Made by a program: the position numbers and the translations under genes. From Acidaminococcus fermentans DSM 20731 (GTDB lineage Bacteria; Bacillota; Negativicutes; Acidaminococcales; Acidaminococcaceae), in assembly GCF_000025305.1 (NCBI RefSeq), contig NC_013740.1:1860001-1924000 (forward strand): a stretch of 64,000 bases of DNA. The letters are read 5' to 3'. Under the pieces are notes generated by a model. That model was given only the letters and a program-made list of their open reading frames with translations, was not told the DNA's origin and did not search any database. Of the stretch, positions 17,701 through 25,567 are shown in pieces. Numbering within the stretch: position 1 is the first letter of the stretch; every line of letters begins with the position of its first letter.

Positions 17701-19067
17701 TCACTGGAAACCGTTTCCCCCTGGAGCTGGCCGTGCTTGTACTGTCCCTGGGCATAGAGGGTCCCGTCCAGGACCAGGCTGCCCAGCCGGGGCAGGAAGG
17801 TACCGGCGTCCACGCCGTCCATCGTCAGGGCCAGCTGGCCGTCCTGGTCTTCCCAGTCATAGGAGGCCTGCACCGTCACCGAGCCGCCGCCCAGGGACGC
17901 TTTGGCCCCATCGGTTTCCACCCGGTGGTCCCGGAAGGAGAAGGGCAGGGTCACCTGGGCCGCCTCATAGCCCTGGAAAGTCAGCACCGGGCTGGTAAAG
18001 GTGCCGCTGCCGGTCAGGTTGTCTTTGGTGCCGTCCAGGGCCATGCTGCCCTGGATGGTTCCGGATACAGGCAGATCCAGAGGCAGGGCAGCCAGGTCGA
18101 TCCCGTCGGTTTCCGCCTGGAGTTTTTCCATCCGGGGGTTCTCCAGATCCGTCAGATCCATGCCCCCGGAAATCCGGAGTTTCTGTCCGTCCACGGAAAC
18201 ATCCAGATCCCGGGCTTTCAGCTGCAGCTGGTCAAAGGACAGTTCCCCGTCGGCGCCCAGAGCCAGTTCCTTCCCTTCCCATTCATAAACGGCCCCCACC
18301 TGGCGCAGCAGGGCTTTACCCGACAGCTGGCTGCCGGAGGCATTGTTGGTCCAGGTAACGGAGGCATCCGCCAGGGCTCCGGACAAATCCGTTACCGGCA
18401 GGAATTGTTCCGCCAGGGGGCTGAAATCCTGGAGGGCCAGCAGCTCCGTCCGGGCCGTCAGGGTGCCCTGCCGGTCCGTGTTCAGGGTCCCGGCCACATG
18501 GATGGATTGATCCTTCCGGGTAACCGTGAGTTCCAGGGCAAAATCCGGGTTTCGGGAAGGATTGATGGTCCCTTCCACTCCGGCCTGCCAGGTGCCGTAG
18601 GGCAGACGCAGTTCCACTGAGCCGTCCCGGATGGCAATGAGACCCTTGAAATCCGTACTGGAACTCTGGCTTTCCTTCAGGAGATGGGCCACATTCCATT
18701 CCTGCCGGTCATTCTGGACCAGATGCAGCCGGGGACTTTCCAGGGTAATCCGTGTCACGGTACCCACTGCACCGCTGCCGGTGAGGAATTTCAGGGGGTC
18801 CACCTGGAGGGACAGGGCCGGCACCTGGGCCACCAGATTGCCCTGTTCGTCTTCCAGCCGCAGGTTCCGGGCCGTAAAGGTCAGATCCGGGCTCACGTCC
18901 ATGGTTTCCATCTGCAGTTGTCCGTTGATGTATTCACCGGCCGTCTGTTCCACCAGGGGAATGGCCCGCTCCAGTCCTGCGGGAAGGATCACCTTCCACA
19001 GGACCAGGTACAGCAGGACCAGGACCCCGGCCAGAATGCCCAGCCGTCTTTTCCCTTTGGTACCCAT
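14742..19067 (-). CDS. tamB: TamB-family inter-membrane protein (DUF490)
   Basis: At 1,441 residues this is a typical TamB/AsmA-like bridge protein. It has an N-terminal membrane anchor (RRLGILAGVLVLLYLVLWK), a very long run of repeating beta-strands forming a hydrophobic groove, and the C-terminal DUF490 domain ending YGVQYRTRF. TamB proteins are proposed to move phospholipid or help barrel insertion. No TamA is present here, and bamA lies next door, which fits BamA as partner. The ATG at 19067 has GGAGG 5 nt upstream; a longer in-frame reading would start inside a 7-bp repeat array. Confidence 0.92.
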   Translation of the reverse strand: MGTKGKRRLGILAGVLVLLYLVLWKVILPAGLERAIPLVEQTAGEYINGQLQMETMDVSPDLTFTARNLRLEDEQGNLVAQVPALSLQVDPLKFLTGSGAVGTVTRITLESPRLHLVQNDRQEWNVAHLLKESQSSSTDFKGLIAIRDGSVELRLPYGTWQAGVEGTINPSRNPDFALELTVTRKDQSIHVAGTLNTDRQGTLTARTELLALQDFSPLAEQFLPVTDLSGALADASVTWTNNASGSQLSGKALLRQVGAVYEWEGKELALGADGELSFDQLQLKARDLDVSVDGQKLRISGGMDLTDLENPRMEKLQAETDGIDLAALPLDLPVSGTIQGSMALDGTKDNLTGSGTFTSPVLTFQGYEAAQVTLPFSFRDHRVETDGAKASLGGGSVTVQASYDWEDQDGQLALTMDGVDAGTFLPRLGSLVLDGTLYAQGQYKHGQLQGETVSSDLSLSWGNLKLQQIALDGTVDGSGFTLSRISAYTEEGGALAGSGSLKEDQLQGDLYVTDLPVDSLLAAVGQEGKGLLSAHLLLSGTGEDPQAFGAFSFREGEIMGQTIQEAHGALEWKGRKAGFHKVEINLDKGTHILDGTADLSGSEPVLDLTLETRGIRLEPLSEVFQSPWPITGNLTNTLSVKGPLSNPSFTGHVHGWDGSVNKFLVDEVDGDYAYDGKLLHLNNFRVQALTCQARFSGTVSRDGFLDLGIDAKNINLLRLPWLKDSVDLEGNVNFSGSITGHTSRPLFQGVLSSDSVLINGVEFTGLALSFQSQGGHVNNFQGTFQQKTGGDYALKAKFDFDRKLFQWTVDVNRGNVRSLLQMGGIQADVDGYLSGRIEANPDGPRTGMTVIGKVEDGKVAGVPFASADFDLYTHLGLWKIRKLQARESGGGLIAAQGNIDLRKRTLDLELATSEANAKLLTVALDNPPEVSGKLNIVAQLKGKLDDPSGNFSLEMKEGSISGVSFDSLYGMVTLRNDMFHLDQFLIQRDVYKISAYGTFPMDLLRAAGKRKNPDARMNLEVHLDNGNLAILPTLTKWVQWAEGSTSGRVSVTGTLEDYNLNGSIDLDGGTVKFRGLDNTFDNVKFHAGFDGKTITLKEFSTTTGKKGSITASGSYLLRDDSGKPYHLNLAIRDVELVSSSVKGKLNGNFDLEHKEGKPFLSGNLKLDKGYLGISSIPEFGEGGSDIGLDIDVDLGNNLHLYNAAFMDLWLKGQFHILGSTAFPQINGSIRVNRGSRLKYLGTPFNIGFGEIYWPRPGTFIPNVNMAAFTRLGQYNILAKASGPLSLDDIVIKLSSDPPQDENTLKRFLTLKTDNASLGDDAWKGLVDAGLQMTFLADVEDAIKQALGLDELRIYSGNVQNTVAFSADTNRANDATGQERRQYNVLLSRYFGRKLLIGYTTSFDGEEHNLYAGFRIAPKVHVGIATDQDNNHWYGVQYRTRF

Positions 19068-19305
19068 AGGGGCCTCCGTATCGTTGGTCGTTGGTCGTTG
19101 GTCGTTCATCGTTTAGCATGGAACCCACCACCATGCTCCGCATGGTCCCCCGCCCTTAAAAAGGGCGGATAGAAAAAGAGAAGAATGCCGCATGGTTCCC
19201 AGCTACGGCATAAGCGACCGCCAACGCCGCTAAAGCGTCGGGCGCCTGCTTACGCCCTTAAAAAGGCTGTGCCCCACATTTCATTGATTGATTATGCACA
19301 ACATA
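19068..19305 (-). other. structured leader region upstream of tamB
   Basis: I find no gene in these ~240 bases. They hold an array of five 7-bp units just upstream of the tamB ribosome site. Several palindromes follow: CGCCCTT/AAGGGCG near 19150, GCATGG/CCATGC near 19120, GGCGTAAGC/GCTTATGCC spanning about 19200-19256. If the promoter at 19306 is used, all of this lies in the tamB 5' leader. Confidence 0.5.
19081..19115 (-). repeat. heptad array in tamB leader (5 units)
   Basis: Plus-strand units TCGTTGG, TCGTTGG, TCGTTGG, TCGTTCA, TCGTTTA run in exact 7-bp register. The array abuts the tamB Shine-Dalgarno sequence. Confidence 0.85.
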
Positions 19306-19311
19306 AGTATA
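19306..19311 (-). promoter_or_regulatory. possible -10 box of tamB
   Basis: TATACT on the minus strand, just beyond the tolC terminator. The -35 at 17-bp spacing (TTTCTT) is poor, so this is a weak call. Confidence 0.35.
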
Positions 19312-19324
19312 GCAGGTATGGAGG

Positions 19325-19360
19325 GTAAAAGAAAAGAGCCTGCATACGCAGACTCTTTGG
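19325..19360 (-). terminator. tolC terminator
   Basis: AAAGAG-CTGC paired with GCAG-CTCTTT, followed by TCTTTT on the minus strand, 13 bp after the tolC-like stop codon. Confidence 0.65.
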
Positions 19361-19372
19361 TCACTGTTGATT

Positions 19373-20665
19373 TTATTCGTTTTCCACAGGCACACCCATG
19401 CTCTGTTCCAACAGGGCGGTGGAGGTGTTGTAGTCGTACAGGGCCTGGATGTAGTTGTTCTTGGCGGTGGTCAGGGCCACGGACGCATCCATCACGTCGG
19501 TGTTGGTCCCCACGCCGGCCCGGTACCGGAGCTGGGCAATGCGGTAATCTTCTTCCGCCTGGGCCACGGCCACTTCCGTGGTCTTGATCCGTTTTTCCGC
19601 TTCCCGCATGCTCAGGTAGCTGGTCCGTACCGCCAGCCGCACCTGATCACTGATCTGCCGGTAGCTTTCCTGGGCCTTCACCACATTGGCCTTGGCTTCC
19701 CGGACCTTGGCGGCGTTGACGCCATAATCCCAGATATTCTGGGTAATGTTCAGGCCCACGGTCCAGTTGTCCCGGTTCTGTCCAGGGAAAGTATCATTGC
19801 TCCAGGCATTGGAAGCCCCCAGGCTCACCTGGGGCAGGCTGCCGGCGTTGGCGATTTTCTGGGCGGCCTGGGCCATGCCCACAGAGGCTTCCGCCTGGTG
19901 GATCTCCGGCCGGTTGGCCATGGCGTAGGTCACGCAGTTGTCCAGGGTGTAATCATTGGGTTTGTATTCCAGTCCCTGGCTCAGATTCAGCCGGGTGGCG
20001 GTGGGCAGCCCGATTACATTGTTCAGGGAGGAAACAGCCACTTCGTAGTTGTTTTCCGCCTGGGTCAGGGTCTGCTGGGCATTCACCAGTTCCACCTGGG
20101 ACCGGAGCACGTCGGCCTTGGCCACCACGCCCACGGCAAACTGGGCCTGGGTGTTCTTCAGGTGTTCATCCAGCCGGTTCACGGTTTCCTTGTCCAGGTT
20201 CACGGTGTTGGCGGCCTGGAGCACGTCGTAGTAGCCTTTTTCCGCATTGTACCGGGTGGTCTGGTAGGAACTGCTCATGCCGTACTGGTAGTAGTCCAGG
20301 TTCTTTTTGGCCTGATCAATGGCCCCTTCCAGCCGTCCACCGGTATAGATAGGAACCGTGATGCTCACGGCATTGGAATGGTTGTTGCCGATGACATTGG
20401 ATTGATATTTTTCTGTACGGCCGCTGGTATGGGAAAAGTCAATGCTCCCCCACCGGGCTCCTTTGGCCTGGTCCAGGTTGGCTTTGGCGGCTTCCAGTTC
20501 CGCAGCGGAAATCTTCACGCTGGAATTGTTGTCCAAGGCCATGCGGACGGTTTTCCCCAGGTCCAGGTTTACGGTTTCCGGGGTGGCAGCCCCGACTGTA
20601 TGGATAGAAAGGGCGCTCAGGATCACAGCGCTCAGAATCATGCTTTTGGTATGGAAATGCTTCAC
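19373..20665 (-). CDS. tolC: TolC-family outer-membrane channel protein
   Basis: This 430-residue outer-membrane efflux protein (OEP family) has a signal peptide (cut near HTVGAA). Two homologous halves of long helices and paired strands follow, as in TolC, which forms a trimeric exit duct for efflux or secretion systems. The start is GTG at 20665 with GGAGG 8 nt upstream. It has its own promoter with a perfect inverted repeat between promoter and gene. No inner-membrane pump or adaptor gene is adjacent, so its partner is unknown. It lies between mlaD and tamB in the envelope island. Confidence 0.9.
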   Translation of the reverse strand: MKHFHTKSMILSAVILSALSIHTVGAATPETVNLDLGKTVRMALDNNSSVKISAAELEAAKANLDQAKGARWGSIDFSHTSGRTEKYQSNVIGNNHSNAVSITVPIYTGGRLEGAIDQAKKNLDYYQYGMSSSYQTTRYNAEKGYYDVLQAANTVNLDKETVNRLDEHLKNTQAQFAVGVVAKADVLRSQVELVNAQQTLTQAENNYEVAVSSLNNVIGLPTATRLNLSQGLEYKPNDYTLDNCVTYAMANRPEIHQAEASVGMAQAAQKIANAGSLPQVSLGASNAWSNDTFPGQNRDNWTVGLNITQNIWDYGVNAAKVREAKANVVKAQESYRQISDQVRLAVRTSYLSMREAEKRIKTTEVAVAQAEEDYRIAQLRYRAGVGTNTDVMDASVALTTAKNNYIQALYDYNTSTALLEQSMGVPVENE

Positions 20666-20686
20666 AATCAGACCCTCCTGTACTTT

Positions 20687-20702
20687 CTGACTACCTAGTC
20701 AG
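20687..20702. promoter_or_regulatory. palindromic operator upstream of tolC
   Basis: CTGACTA-CC-TAGTCAG is a perfect 7-bp inverted repeat with a 2-nt centre, lying between the -10 box and the ribosome site. Its shape suits a TetR- or MarR-type repressor; the regulator is not in this window. Confidence 0.65.
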
Positions 20703-20710
20703 CTTTTATT

Positions 20711-20739
20711 ATTATAATCAGTTGAAAAAGTAAAGTCAA
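20711..20739 (-). promoter_or_regulatory. tolC promoter
   Basis: -35 TTGACT (20739-20734), 17-bp spacer, -10 TATAAT (20716-20711) on the minus strand, 46 bp upstream of the GTG. Confidence 0.8.
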
Positions 20740-20762
20740 CCAACGACTTTTTGAACTTTTTG

Positions 20763-22016
20763 TCAGAATCTGGCCCGGAGCCCCACATAGGCTGTATCGG
20801 CGCCATGATCCAGCACATCCATACTCTCCCCGATCAGGGACAGTTTCGGGGTAAAGGCATACTCCGCCCCCACCTTCAGTTTGGCATCATCGAAATCATA
20901 GAAATCGGTGAACAGCCTGAACTTGGGAGACAGGACCCAGTCGGCGCCTACACCGAACTGGCCTTCCATGACCCCGGCCCGTCCCCAGATGTATTTGTTC
21001 AGCTTTTTGTTGTAATGGAAATTCAGCTTGTCCCGGTCCCCGATGTCAGAAACCCCCAGGAAGGCATAGGCATCTTCCTTCAGGGGCAGCTTCACGCCCA
21101 TATCCGTGCGCCATTTGCTTCTTTTGTCATTGTACAGCACATCCGCCTGGACCTGGGCATCGGTGACCACCCCCAGGATCTTGTCCGCCTTCACGGAAGT
21201 GGATTTGGCATGACGGATGGTCTCCTTCAGATCCTGCTGGGTCTGGGGATCGGTGACCACATTCTGGAGGGCTGCTGCCGTGTTCTGGAGCTTTTTGCTG
21301 GCATCCGCCATATTGGCCGCCATGGCCGCCACGTTCTGGCCGGTGGCCCCGTCCGCATCCGCCTTGTCCATGATGCTGTTCATGTGGATGCTCATTTCCT
21401 TCATCTGCCCCACCATGGTGTGGATGTCGCCCTGGTTCTGCTGGGCCATGGTGGCCAGGGCTTTGGTGAAGTCATTCATGTTCTTGGCCACTTCCCCGGT
21501 CTGGACGAAGCCCTCCCGCATGGATTTCTGCACGTTCTTGTCCCCGAACACATTGCTGAAGGCATCCACCACCACTTCCAGCTTGTCCAGGACCTTGCCG
21601 GAAGAATCCATCAGTTTGTCGATGCCTCCCGCCTGCTGGCCGGTAATGGTCTCTCCGGCTTTGAACACCAGGCCGGTGGCGATTTTCGGCGGAGCGATGG
21701 TGACGAATTTGGTTCCCATGACCCCGTCCATGCCAATGGCGAACTGGGAATTGCGGGGAATCTTCTGTTTTTCATCCATCTTCATGACCACTTTCACCTT
21801 GGACCCGTCCACCACGATGTCATCCACCTTGCCCACCGGTACCCCGGCGAAACGGACTTCGTTGCCCACCTTCAGGCCGTTCACATCGTCGAACATCACA
21901 TTCAGTTTGTAGGTCCGGCCGGCAAAACTGAATACCCCCAGAAAGGTCAGCATCAGGGCCAGGATCACGATGCCTCCCAGGGTGACGGCACCGACTTTGA
22001 CTTCATCTGCTTTCAT
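20763..22016 (-). CDS. mlaD: MlaD-like MCE protein with C-terminal beta-barrel
   Basis: This 417-residue protein has an inner-membrane anchor (about 10-30) and one MCE domain (about 35-115) for phospholipid transfer. A long helical, methionine-rich region (about 130-275) follows. The C-terminal ~125 residues look like an outer-membrane barrel, with alternating strands and a terminal Phe (VGLRARF). E. coli MlaD stops after its helix. In Veillonella parvula a MlaD with a C-terminal barrel has been described as a trans-envelope bridge, and this protein fits that design. The ATG at 22016 has AGGAG 7 nt upstream, overlapping the mlaF stop. Confidence 0.9.
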   Translation of the reverse strand: MKADEVKVGAVTLGGIVILALMLTFLGVFSFAGRTYKLNVMFDDVNGLKVGNEVRFAGVPVGKVDDIVVDGSKVKVVMKMDEKQKIPRNSQFAIGMDGVMGTKFVTIAPPKIATGLVFKAGETITGQQAGGIDKLMDSSGKVLDKLEVVVDAFSNVFGDKNVQKSMREGFVQTGEVAKNMNDFTKALATMAQQNQGDIHTMVGQMKEMSIHMNSIMDKADADGATGQNVAAMAANMADASKKLQNTAAALQNVVTDPQTQQDLKETIRHAKSTSVKADKILGVVTDAQVQADVLYNDKRSKWRTDMGVKLPLKEDAYAFLGVSDIGDRDKLNFHYNKKLNKYIWGRAGVMEGQFGVGADWVLSPKFRLFTDFYDFDDAKLKVGAEYAFTPKLSLIGESMDVLDHGADTAYVGLRARF

Positions 22017-22020
22017 GCTC

Positions 22021-22773
22021 TTACTCCTTGTCTTCCAAAATATCACTGCGCAGGAACGCCCGTACCAGGGGTTCCCGGGTATGTCTGGCTTCTTCCACCG
22101 TTCCGGAAAAAACGATGTGTCCGTGGCTCAGCATCAGGATCCGGTCCGCACAGAGAAAAGCGGAGGCCATGTCATGGGTCACCAGCACGGAGGTGATCCC
22201 CAGCTTTTTCTTGGTATCCAGGATCAGCTGGCTGATGTTGGTGGCCATAATGGGATCCAGGCCGGCGGTGGGTTCATCATAGAGGATGATATCCGGCTGC
22301 AGGGCCAGGGCCCGGGCCAGTCCCACCCGTTTCTGCATGCCCCCGGACAGCTGGGCCGGGTACACATGCTCGTTGCCGGAAAGGCCCACGGCCTCCAGCA
22401 GGTCCTTCACCCGCTTCTGAATGGCTTCTTCGGACAGGCTGGTGTGCTGGCGCAGCCCGAAGGCCACGTTTTCACCCACATCCAGGAAATCGAACAGAGC
22501 GGAATACTGGAATACCATGCCCATATGCTGGCGCAGCTGATTCCACTGTTCTTCGTTGAACTGTTCCACCGGCTGGCCCTGGATCACCACCTGGCCCTCC
22601 TGGGGTTTCAGCAGGCCGATGAGCAGCTTCAGCACGGTGCTTTTCCCGGTCCCGGAAGGGCCGATCACCGCCAGGGTCTCCCCTTTGGCCACGGAAAAGC
22701 TGACCCGGTCCAGGACCACTTTAGGACCGAAATGCATTTCCACATTCCGGAATTCAATCACAGGTTGTTCCAT
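22021..22773 (-). CDS. mlaF: Mla phospholipid transport ATPase MlaF
   Basis: ABC ATPase of 250 residues with Walker A GPSGTGKS, signature LSGGMQKRVGLARA and Walker B ILYDEPTAGLDP. The LSGGM variant of the signature is typical of MlaF/MKL proteins. It powers lipid movement through MlaE and MlaD. I chose the ATG at 22773 because GGAGG lies 5 nt upstream; two in-frame ATGs a few codons earlier lack a site. The start overlaps the end of mlaE. Confidence 0.94.
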   Translation of the reverse strand: MEQPVIEFRNVEMHFGPKVVLDRVSFSVAKGETLAVIGPSGTGKSTVLKLLIGLLKPQEGQVVIQGQPVEQFNEEQWNQLRQHMGMVFQYSALFDFLDVGENVAFGLRQHTSLSEEAIQKRVKDLLEAVGLSGNEHVYPAQLSGGMQKRVGLARALALQPDIILYDEPTAGLDPIMATNISQLILDTKKKLGITSVLVTHDMASAFLCADRILMLSHGHIVFSGTVEEARHTREPLVRAFLRSDILEDKE

Positions 22774-22774
22774 C

Positions 22775-23557
22775 TCAGCCTCCATGGACATACAGGATCA
22801 CCGACAGGAAATAGTTGGCGATAAAAATCAGGATAATGGACAGCACCACGGATTTGGTGGTGGCCATGCCCACCCCTTCGGCTCCCTGCTGGGCGTTGAG
22901 CCCCTTGTGGCAGCCGATGGTGGCGATGATGGCTCCGAACACGGCTCCCTTGATCAGGCCACCGATGATGTCCCAGGGTTCAATGAAGCCCCGGATGCTT
23001 TCCAGGAACATGTGGGAACTGATGCCGGCGTAGTTTTCCGCCACGAACCAGCCCCCCACGTCCCCCACCAGGTTGGCGTAGACCACCAGGACGGGCATCA
23101 TCAGGACAATGGCCAGGAGACGGGGTGTTACCAGGAACCGGATGGGACTGACCGCCATCACCCGCAGGGCATCGATCTGTTCGGTGACCTTCATGGTCCC
23201 GATCTCCGCTGCAATGGCCGCCCCGATCCGGCCGGCCACCACCACCCCGGTAAGGATGGGGGACAGTTCCCGGCCCATGGCGATGGCCACGATGCCCCCT
23301 ACGGAATCCGCGGCGCCGAAGCGGACGAATTCCTTGGCGGTCTGGACGGACATGACCATGCCGGTGCACAGGATGGTCATGCTGACGATGGGCAGGGAAT
23401 CTGCCCCCAGCCGGGCCATCTGCCGCAGGACTTCCCGCCGGTCCGCCGTCCCGGCCGCCCGGCAGGCCTCCAGGAACAGGTTCACCACACGCCCGGTGCG
23501 GGCACACAGATCCACCATTTTCCGGCCGACCCAGCGGCAAATCTCTTGGCATCCCAT
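22775..23557 (-). CDS. mlaE: Mla phospholipid transport permease MlaE
   Basis: This 260-residue permease (MlaE/DUF140) has an N-terminal interfacial helix and about five membrane segments. It carries the family segment GRIGAAIAAEIGTMKVTEQIDAL, which contacts the ATPase. With MlaF and MlaD it forms the inner-membrane complex. The ATG at 23557 has AAGGAG 8 nt upstream. It is first gene of mlaEFD behind a recognisable promoter. Confidence 0.94.
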   Translation of the reverse strand: MGCQEICRWVGRKMVDLCARTGRVVNLFLEACRAAGTADRREVLRQMARLGADSLPIVSMTILCTGMVMSVQTAKEFVRFGAADSVGGIVAIAMGRELSPILTGVVVAGRIGAAIAAEIGTMKVTEQIDALRVMAVSPIRFLVTPRLLAIVLMMPVLVVYANLVGDVGGWFVAENYAGISSHMFLESIRGFIEPWDIIGGLIKGAVFGAIIATIGCHKGLNAQQGAEGVGMATTKSVVLSIILIFIANYFLSVILYVHGG

Positions 23558-23593
23558 GGAAACAGCTCCTTTTCCCTTATAGTTATAATGATT

Positions 23594-23622
23594 ATTATAC
23601 CCTATCCGAATGAAAATTTGTA
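23594..23622 (-). promoter_or_regulatory. mlaEFD promoter
   Basis: -10 TATAAT (23599-23594) with TACAAA at 17-bp spacing on the minus strand. The -35 matches poorly. It starts directly after the terminators of the upstream gene. Confidence 0.6.
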
Positions 23623-23654
23623 GAAAAAGGGGGTGTGAAAAATTCACATCCCCT
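23623..23654 (-). terminator. second terminator after the S55 peptidase gene (TGTGAA type)
   Basis: Stem GGGG-TGTGAA / TTCACA-CCCC with a U-run on the minus strand. Between it and the first terminator lies the short string GTCCGTGACCAAA, which resembles the edge of the heptad elements. Confidence 0.8.
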
Positions 23655-23664
23655 GTCCGTGACC

Positions 23665-23714
23665 AAAAAGGTGCTGTGAAAAAATGATTTCTCATTTTTT
23701 CACAGCACCTTTTT
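23665..23714. terminator. first, bidirectional terminator after the S55 peptidase gene
   Basis: Long stem GGTGCTGTGAAAAAATGA / TCATTTTTTCACAGCACC with U-runs on both sides, immediately after the stop codon at 23717. Confidence 0.85.
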
Positions 23715-23716
23715 CC

Positions 23717-25483
23717 TTATCGCTTCTTCACATCCACCACTACATTGCTTTCCCCGGTGATGATGAAATCCATGGGGAATTTCTGTTTGTATTTGCTGCC
23801 TTTCAGAAGGCCGGTGATGGCACTGGTCATGCTGCCGGAAGAACTGCCTGCAGCCCGGGCTGCGGCCCGGCGGCTGGGACGGCTGTCCCCGTAGGAAGGC
23901 ATCAGGTCCACCACCACTTCATTGTTGGCGTCCATGTCATTGAATTCCGTGAGGAAATCCCGGAACTGGCGCTGGGAGGACTGGTACATGGCGCTGTCGT
24001 CCTCAGCAGACCCGTCCCCTCCATCCTGTCCCTGGGCAGCATTGCCCCCGTTGCGGCTGTTCCGCTTGGACAGGGCCTTGCTGATCCAGGTAGTGGCATT
24101 GCCGCTGCGGACGATCAGGTTCATGGGGCCCGCCGGCTGTTTGTCCGGGATCCTGAAATTGATGGTCCGGGTGATTTCCTCCGCCCGGTAGGGCTTGAAG
24201 GTCAGGGTGATGGGCAGGAGGCCTCCCTGTACGGCGGTGGAGGGAGCGGAAGCTCCCACCATTTCCGCCACTTCACAGCCGGAAGTGGTTTCCACGTCCA
24301 CATTGATGTCCTGGATGGTCACTTTGTCGAACCGGTTGTTCATCAGCATGTCCGTAGCCACGTTCAGTTCCGAATCCGTCAGCTTCCCGATATCGGAAGC
24401 GCTGTAGAACATGTTTTCCCTGCGGAGCCGGATGGGCCCTTCCTTCTCTCCCTGGGCCGTGATGGTGAACCGGATCCGGGAAGTACCGGCCCCTTTCCGG
24501 TCTTTGGCCATGCTCACCGTATTGTAGGTGACTCCGTCCACCAGGGTGGGCACCAGGTCCTCATCGGTGATCAGCTGGACATTGCTGCTTTTGTGCAGCC
24601 CCCGGTCCTTGTCGGTGACGGAGACGTACATGGGAATGATGGGAGCGTTCTCCCCTTCTTTCCCGGCAATGCCGCTGAGCCTGTCCTGGCTGATCCGTCC
24701 CAGGGTCTTGCCCAAGGTCCCCACTTTGAAGGCGCTCTGGATGTTGGGCACGGAGGCAAAGATCCAGGCATTGGTCATGAAATAGTTGGAATCCCCGTGC
24801 TGGAGGAAGGGGTGCCCGAAGGCCAGGATCCGTCCTTCTTCATCGGTCCAGGTCACGGTACCGATGGCCCCGATGACCATATCCCCCCGGACCAGGGAAA
24901 CCCCCACGGAACTGCCCGGTTCCAGTTTCACATTGTCCAGGGCTTCCGTGCCCCCGGGCACTGCATAGGAAGTGAGCCCGAAGGGAGACAGTCTTTCATT
25001 GAGATGGGCCACCCCGTCGGCGGTGAATCCGCTGACCATCAGCGGTGTGCTCTTGGGCAGGAATACGGAAGGCCGGGGATCGGTTTCGTCAAAGAGCCGG
25101 AGCATTTCGCTGATGGGAGTCAGGAAGCAGTAATTGGGGTCGGAAAAGGCCTGGCCGTAGGCCACGGCTCCCGCCAGCCGGCCGTCGATGTACACCGGAC
25201 TGCCGCTCATGCCCTGGGCGATGCCGCCGCTTTCCTTCAGCAGCGGCCCGGATGCTTTGATCAGGATGTTGTAGCCCCCGGTTTCCGTACCGGTGACCCC
25301 CAGGACCTCCACATCGAAGGTTTCGATGTCCGCGCCCCGGATCACCGTCTTTCCGTAGCCTTTCATCCCCGGCTTCAGTTCTTCCACCGCAATGGTGGGA
25401 ATGGCGGCGCTCACCAGGGACACCATCGCCATCAGGCATCCCAGGGTCAGCACCAGGAGCCGCTTCCACTTCATACGATCCAT
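23717..25483 (-). CDS. SpoIVB-like S55 peptidase domain protein
   Basis: The 588 residues have a signal peptide (cut near LVSAA), then the S55 signature GGIAQGMSGSPVY (88-98) with the predicted nucleophile serine. An ILAFGHPF segment (near 220) probably holds the catalytic His. In B. subtilis SpoIVB the His comes before the Ser, so the order here is reversed, as in non-sporulation S55 proteins. The C-terminal half is of unknown fold, with a Gly/Asp/Ser-rich linker. AGGAGG precedes the ATG. Its place upstream of mlaEFD suggests envelope quality control or processing, but the substrate is unknown. Confidence 0.82.
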   Translation of the reverse strand: MDRMKWKRLLVLTLGCLMAMVSLVSAAIPTIAVEELKPGMKGYGKTVIRGADIETFDVEVLGVTGTETGGYNILIKASGPLLKESGGIAQGMSGSPVYIDGRLAGAVAYGQAFSDPNYCFLTPISEMLRLFDETDPRPSVFLPKSTPLMVSGFTADGVAHLNERLSPFGLTSYAVPGGTEALDNVKLEPGSSVGVSLVRGDMVIGAIGTVTWTDEEGRILAFGHPFLQHGDSNYFMTNAWIFASVPNIQSAFKVGTLGKTLGRISQDRLSGIAGKEGENAPIIPMYVSVTDKDRGLHKSSNVQLITDEDLVPTLVDGVTYNTVSMAKDRKGAGTSRIRFTITAQGEKEGPIRLRRENMFYSASDIGKLTDSELNVATDMLMNNRFDKVTIQDINVDVETTSGCEVAEMVGASAPSTAVQGGLLPITLTFKPYRAEEITRTINFRIPDKQPAGPMNLIVRSGNATTWISKALSKRNSRNGGNAAQGQDGGDGSAEDDSAMYQSSQRQFRDFLTEFNDMDANNEVVVDLMPSYGDSRPSRRAAARAAGSSSGSMTSAITGLLKGSKYKQKFPMDFIITGESNVVVDVKKR

Positions 25484-25494
25484 ATTTCCTCCTG

Positions 25495-25531
25495 TAAAAA
25501 AGAGGGTGTGATTGTGTCTTCACACCCTCTG
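25495..25531 (-). terminator. terminator between the biotinyl-like gene and the S55 gene
   Basis: Stem AGAGGGTGTG / CACACCCTCT with TTTTTT on the minus strand, directly before the ribosome site of the S55 gene. Confidence 0.75.
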
Positions 25532-25567
25532 GTTCCTGTCGTTTTGCAAAAGCCCGCTTCCGTCCCC

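Noticed and set aside
14775-18620. Very long open frames on the plus strand opposite tamB, bamA, lpx, waaA and atp genes
   Set aside because: They are antisense shadows of GC-rich codon use. They lack ribosome sites and known domains, and are rich in His, Gln, Gly and Pro.
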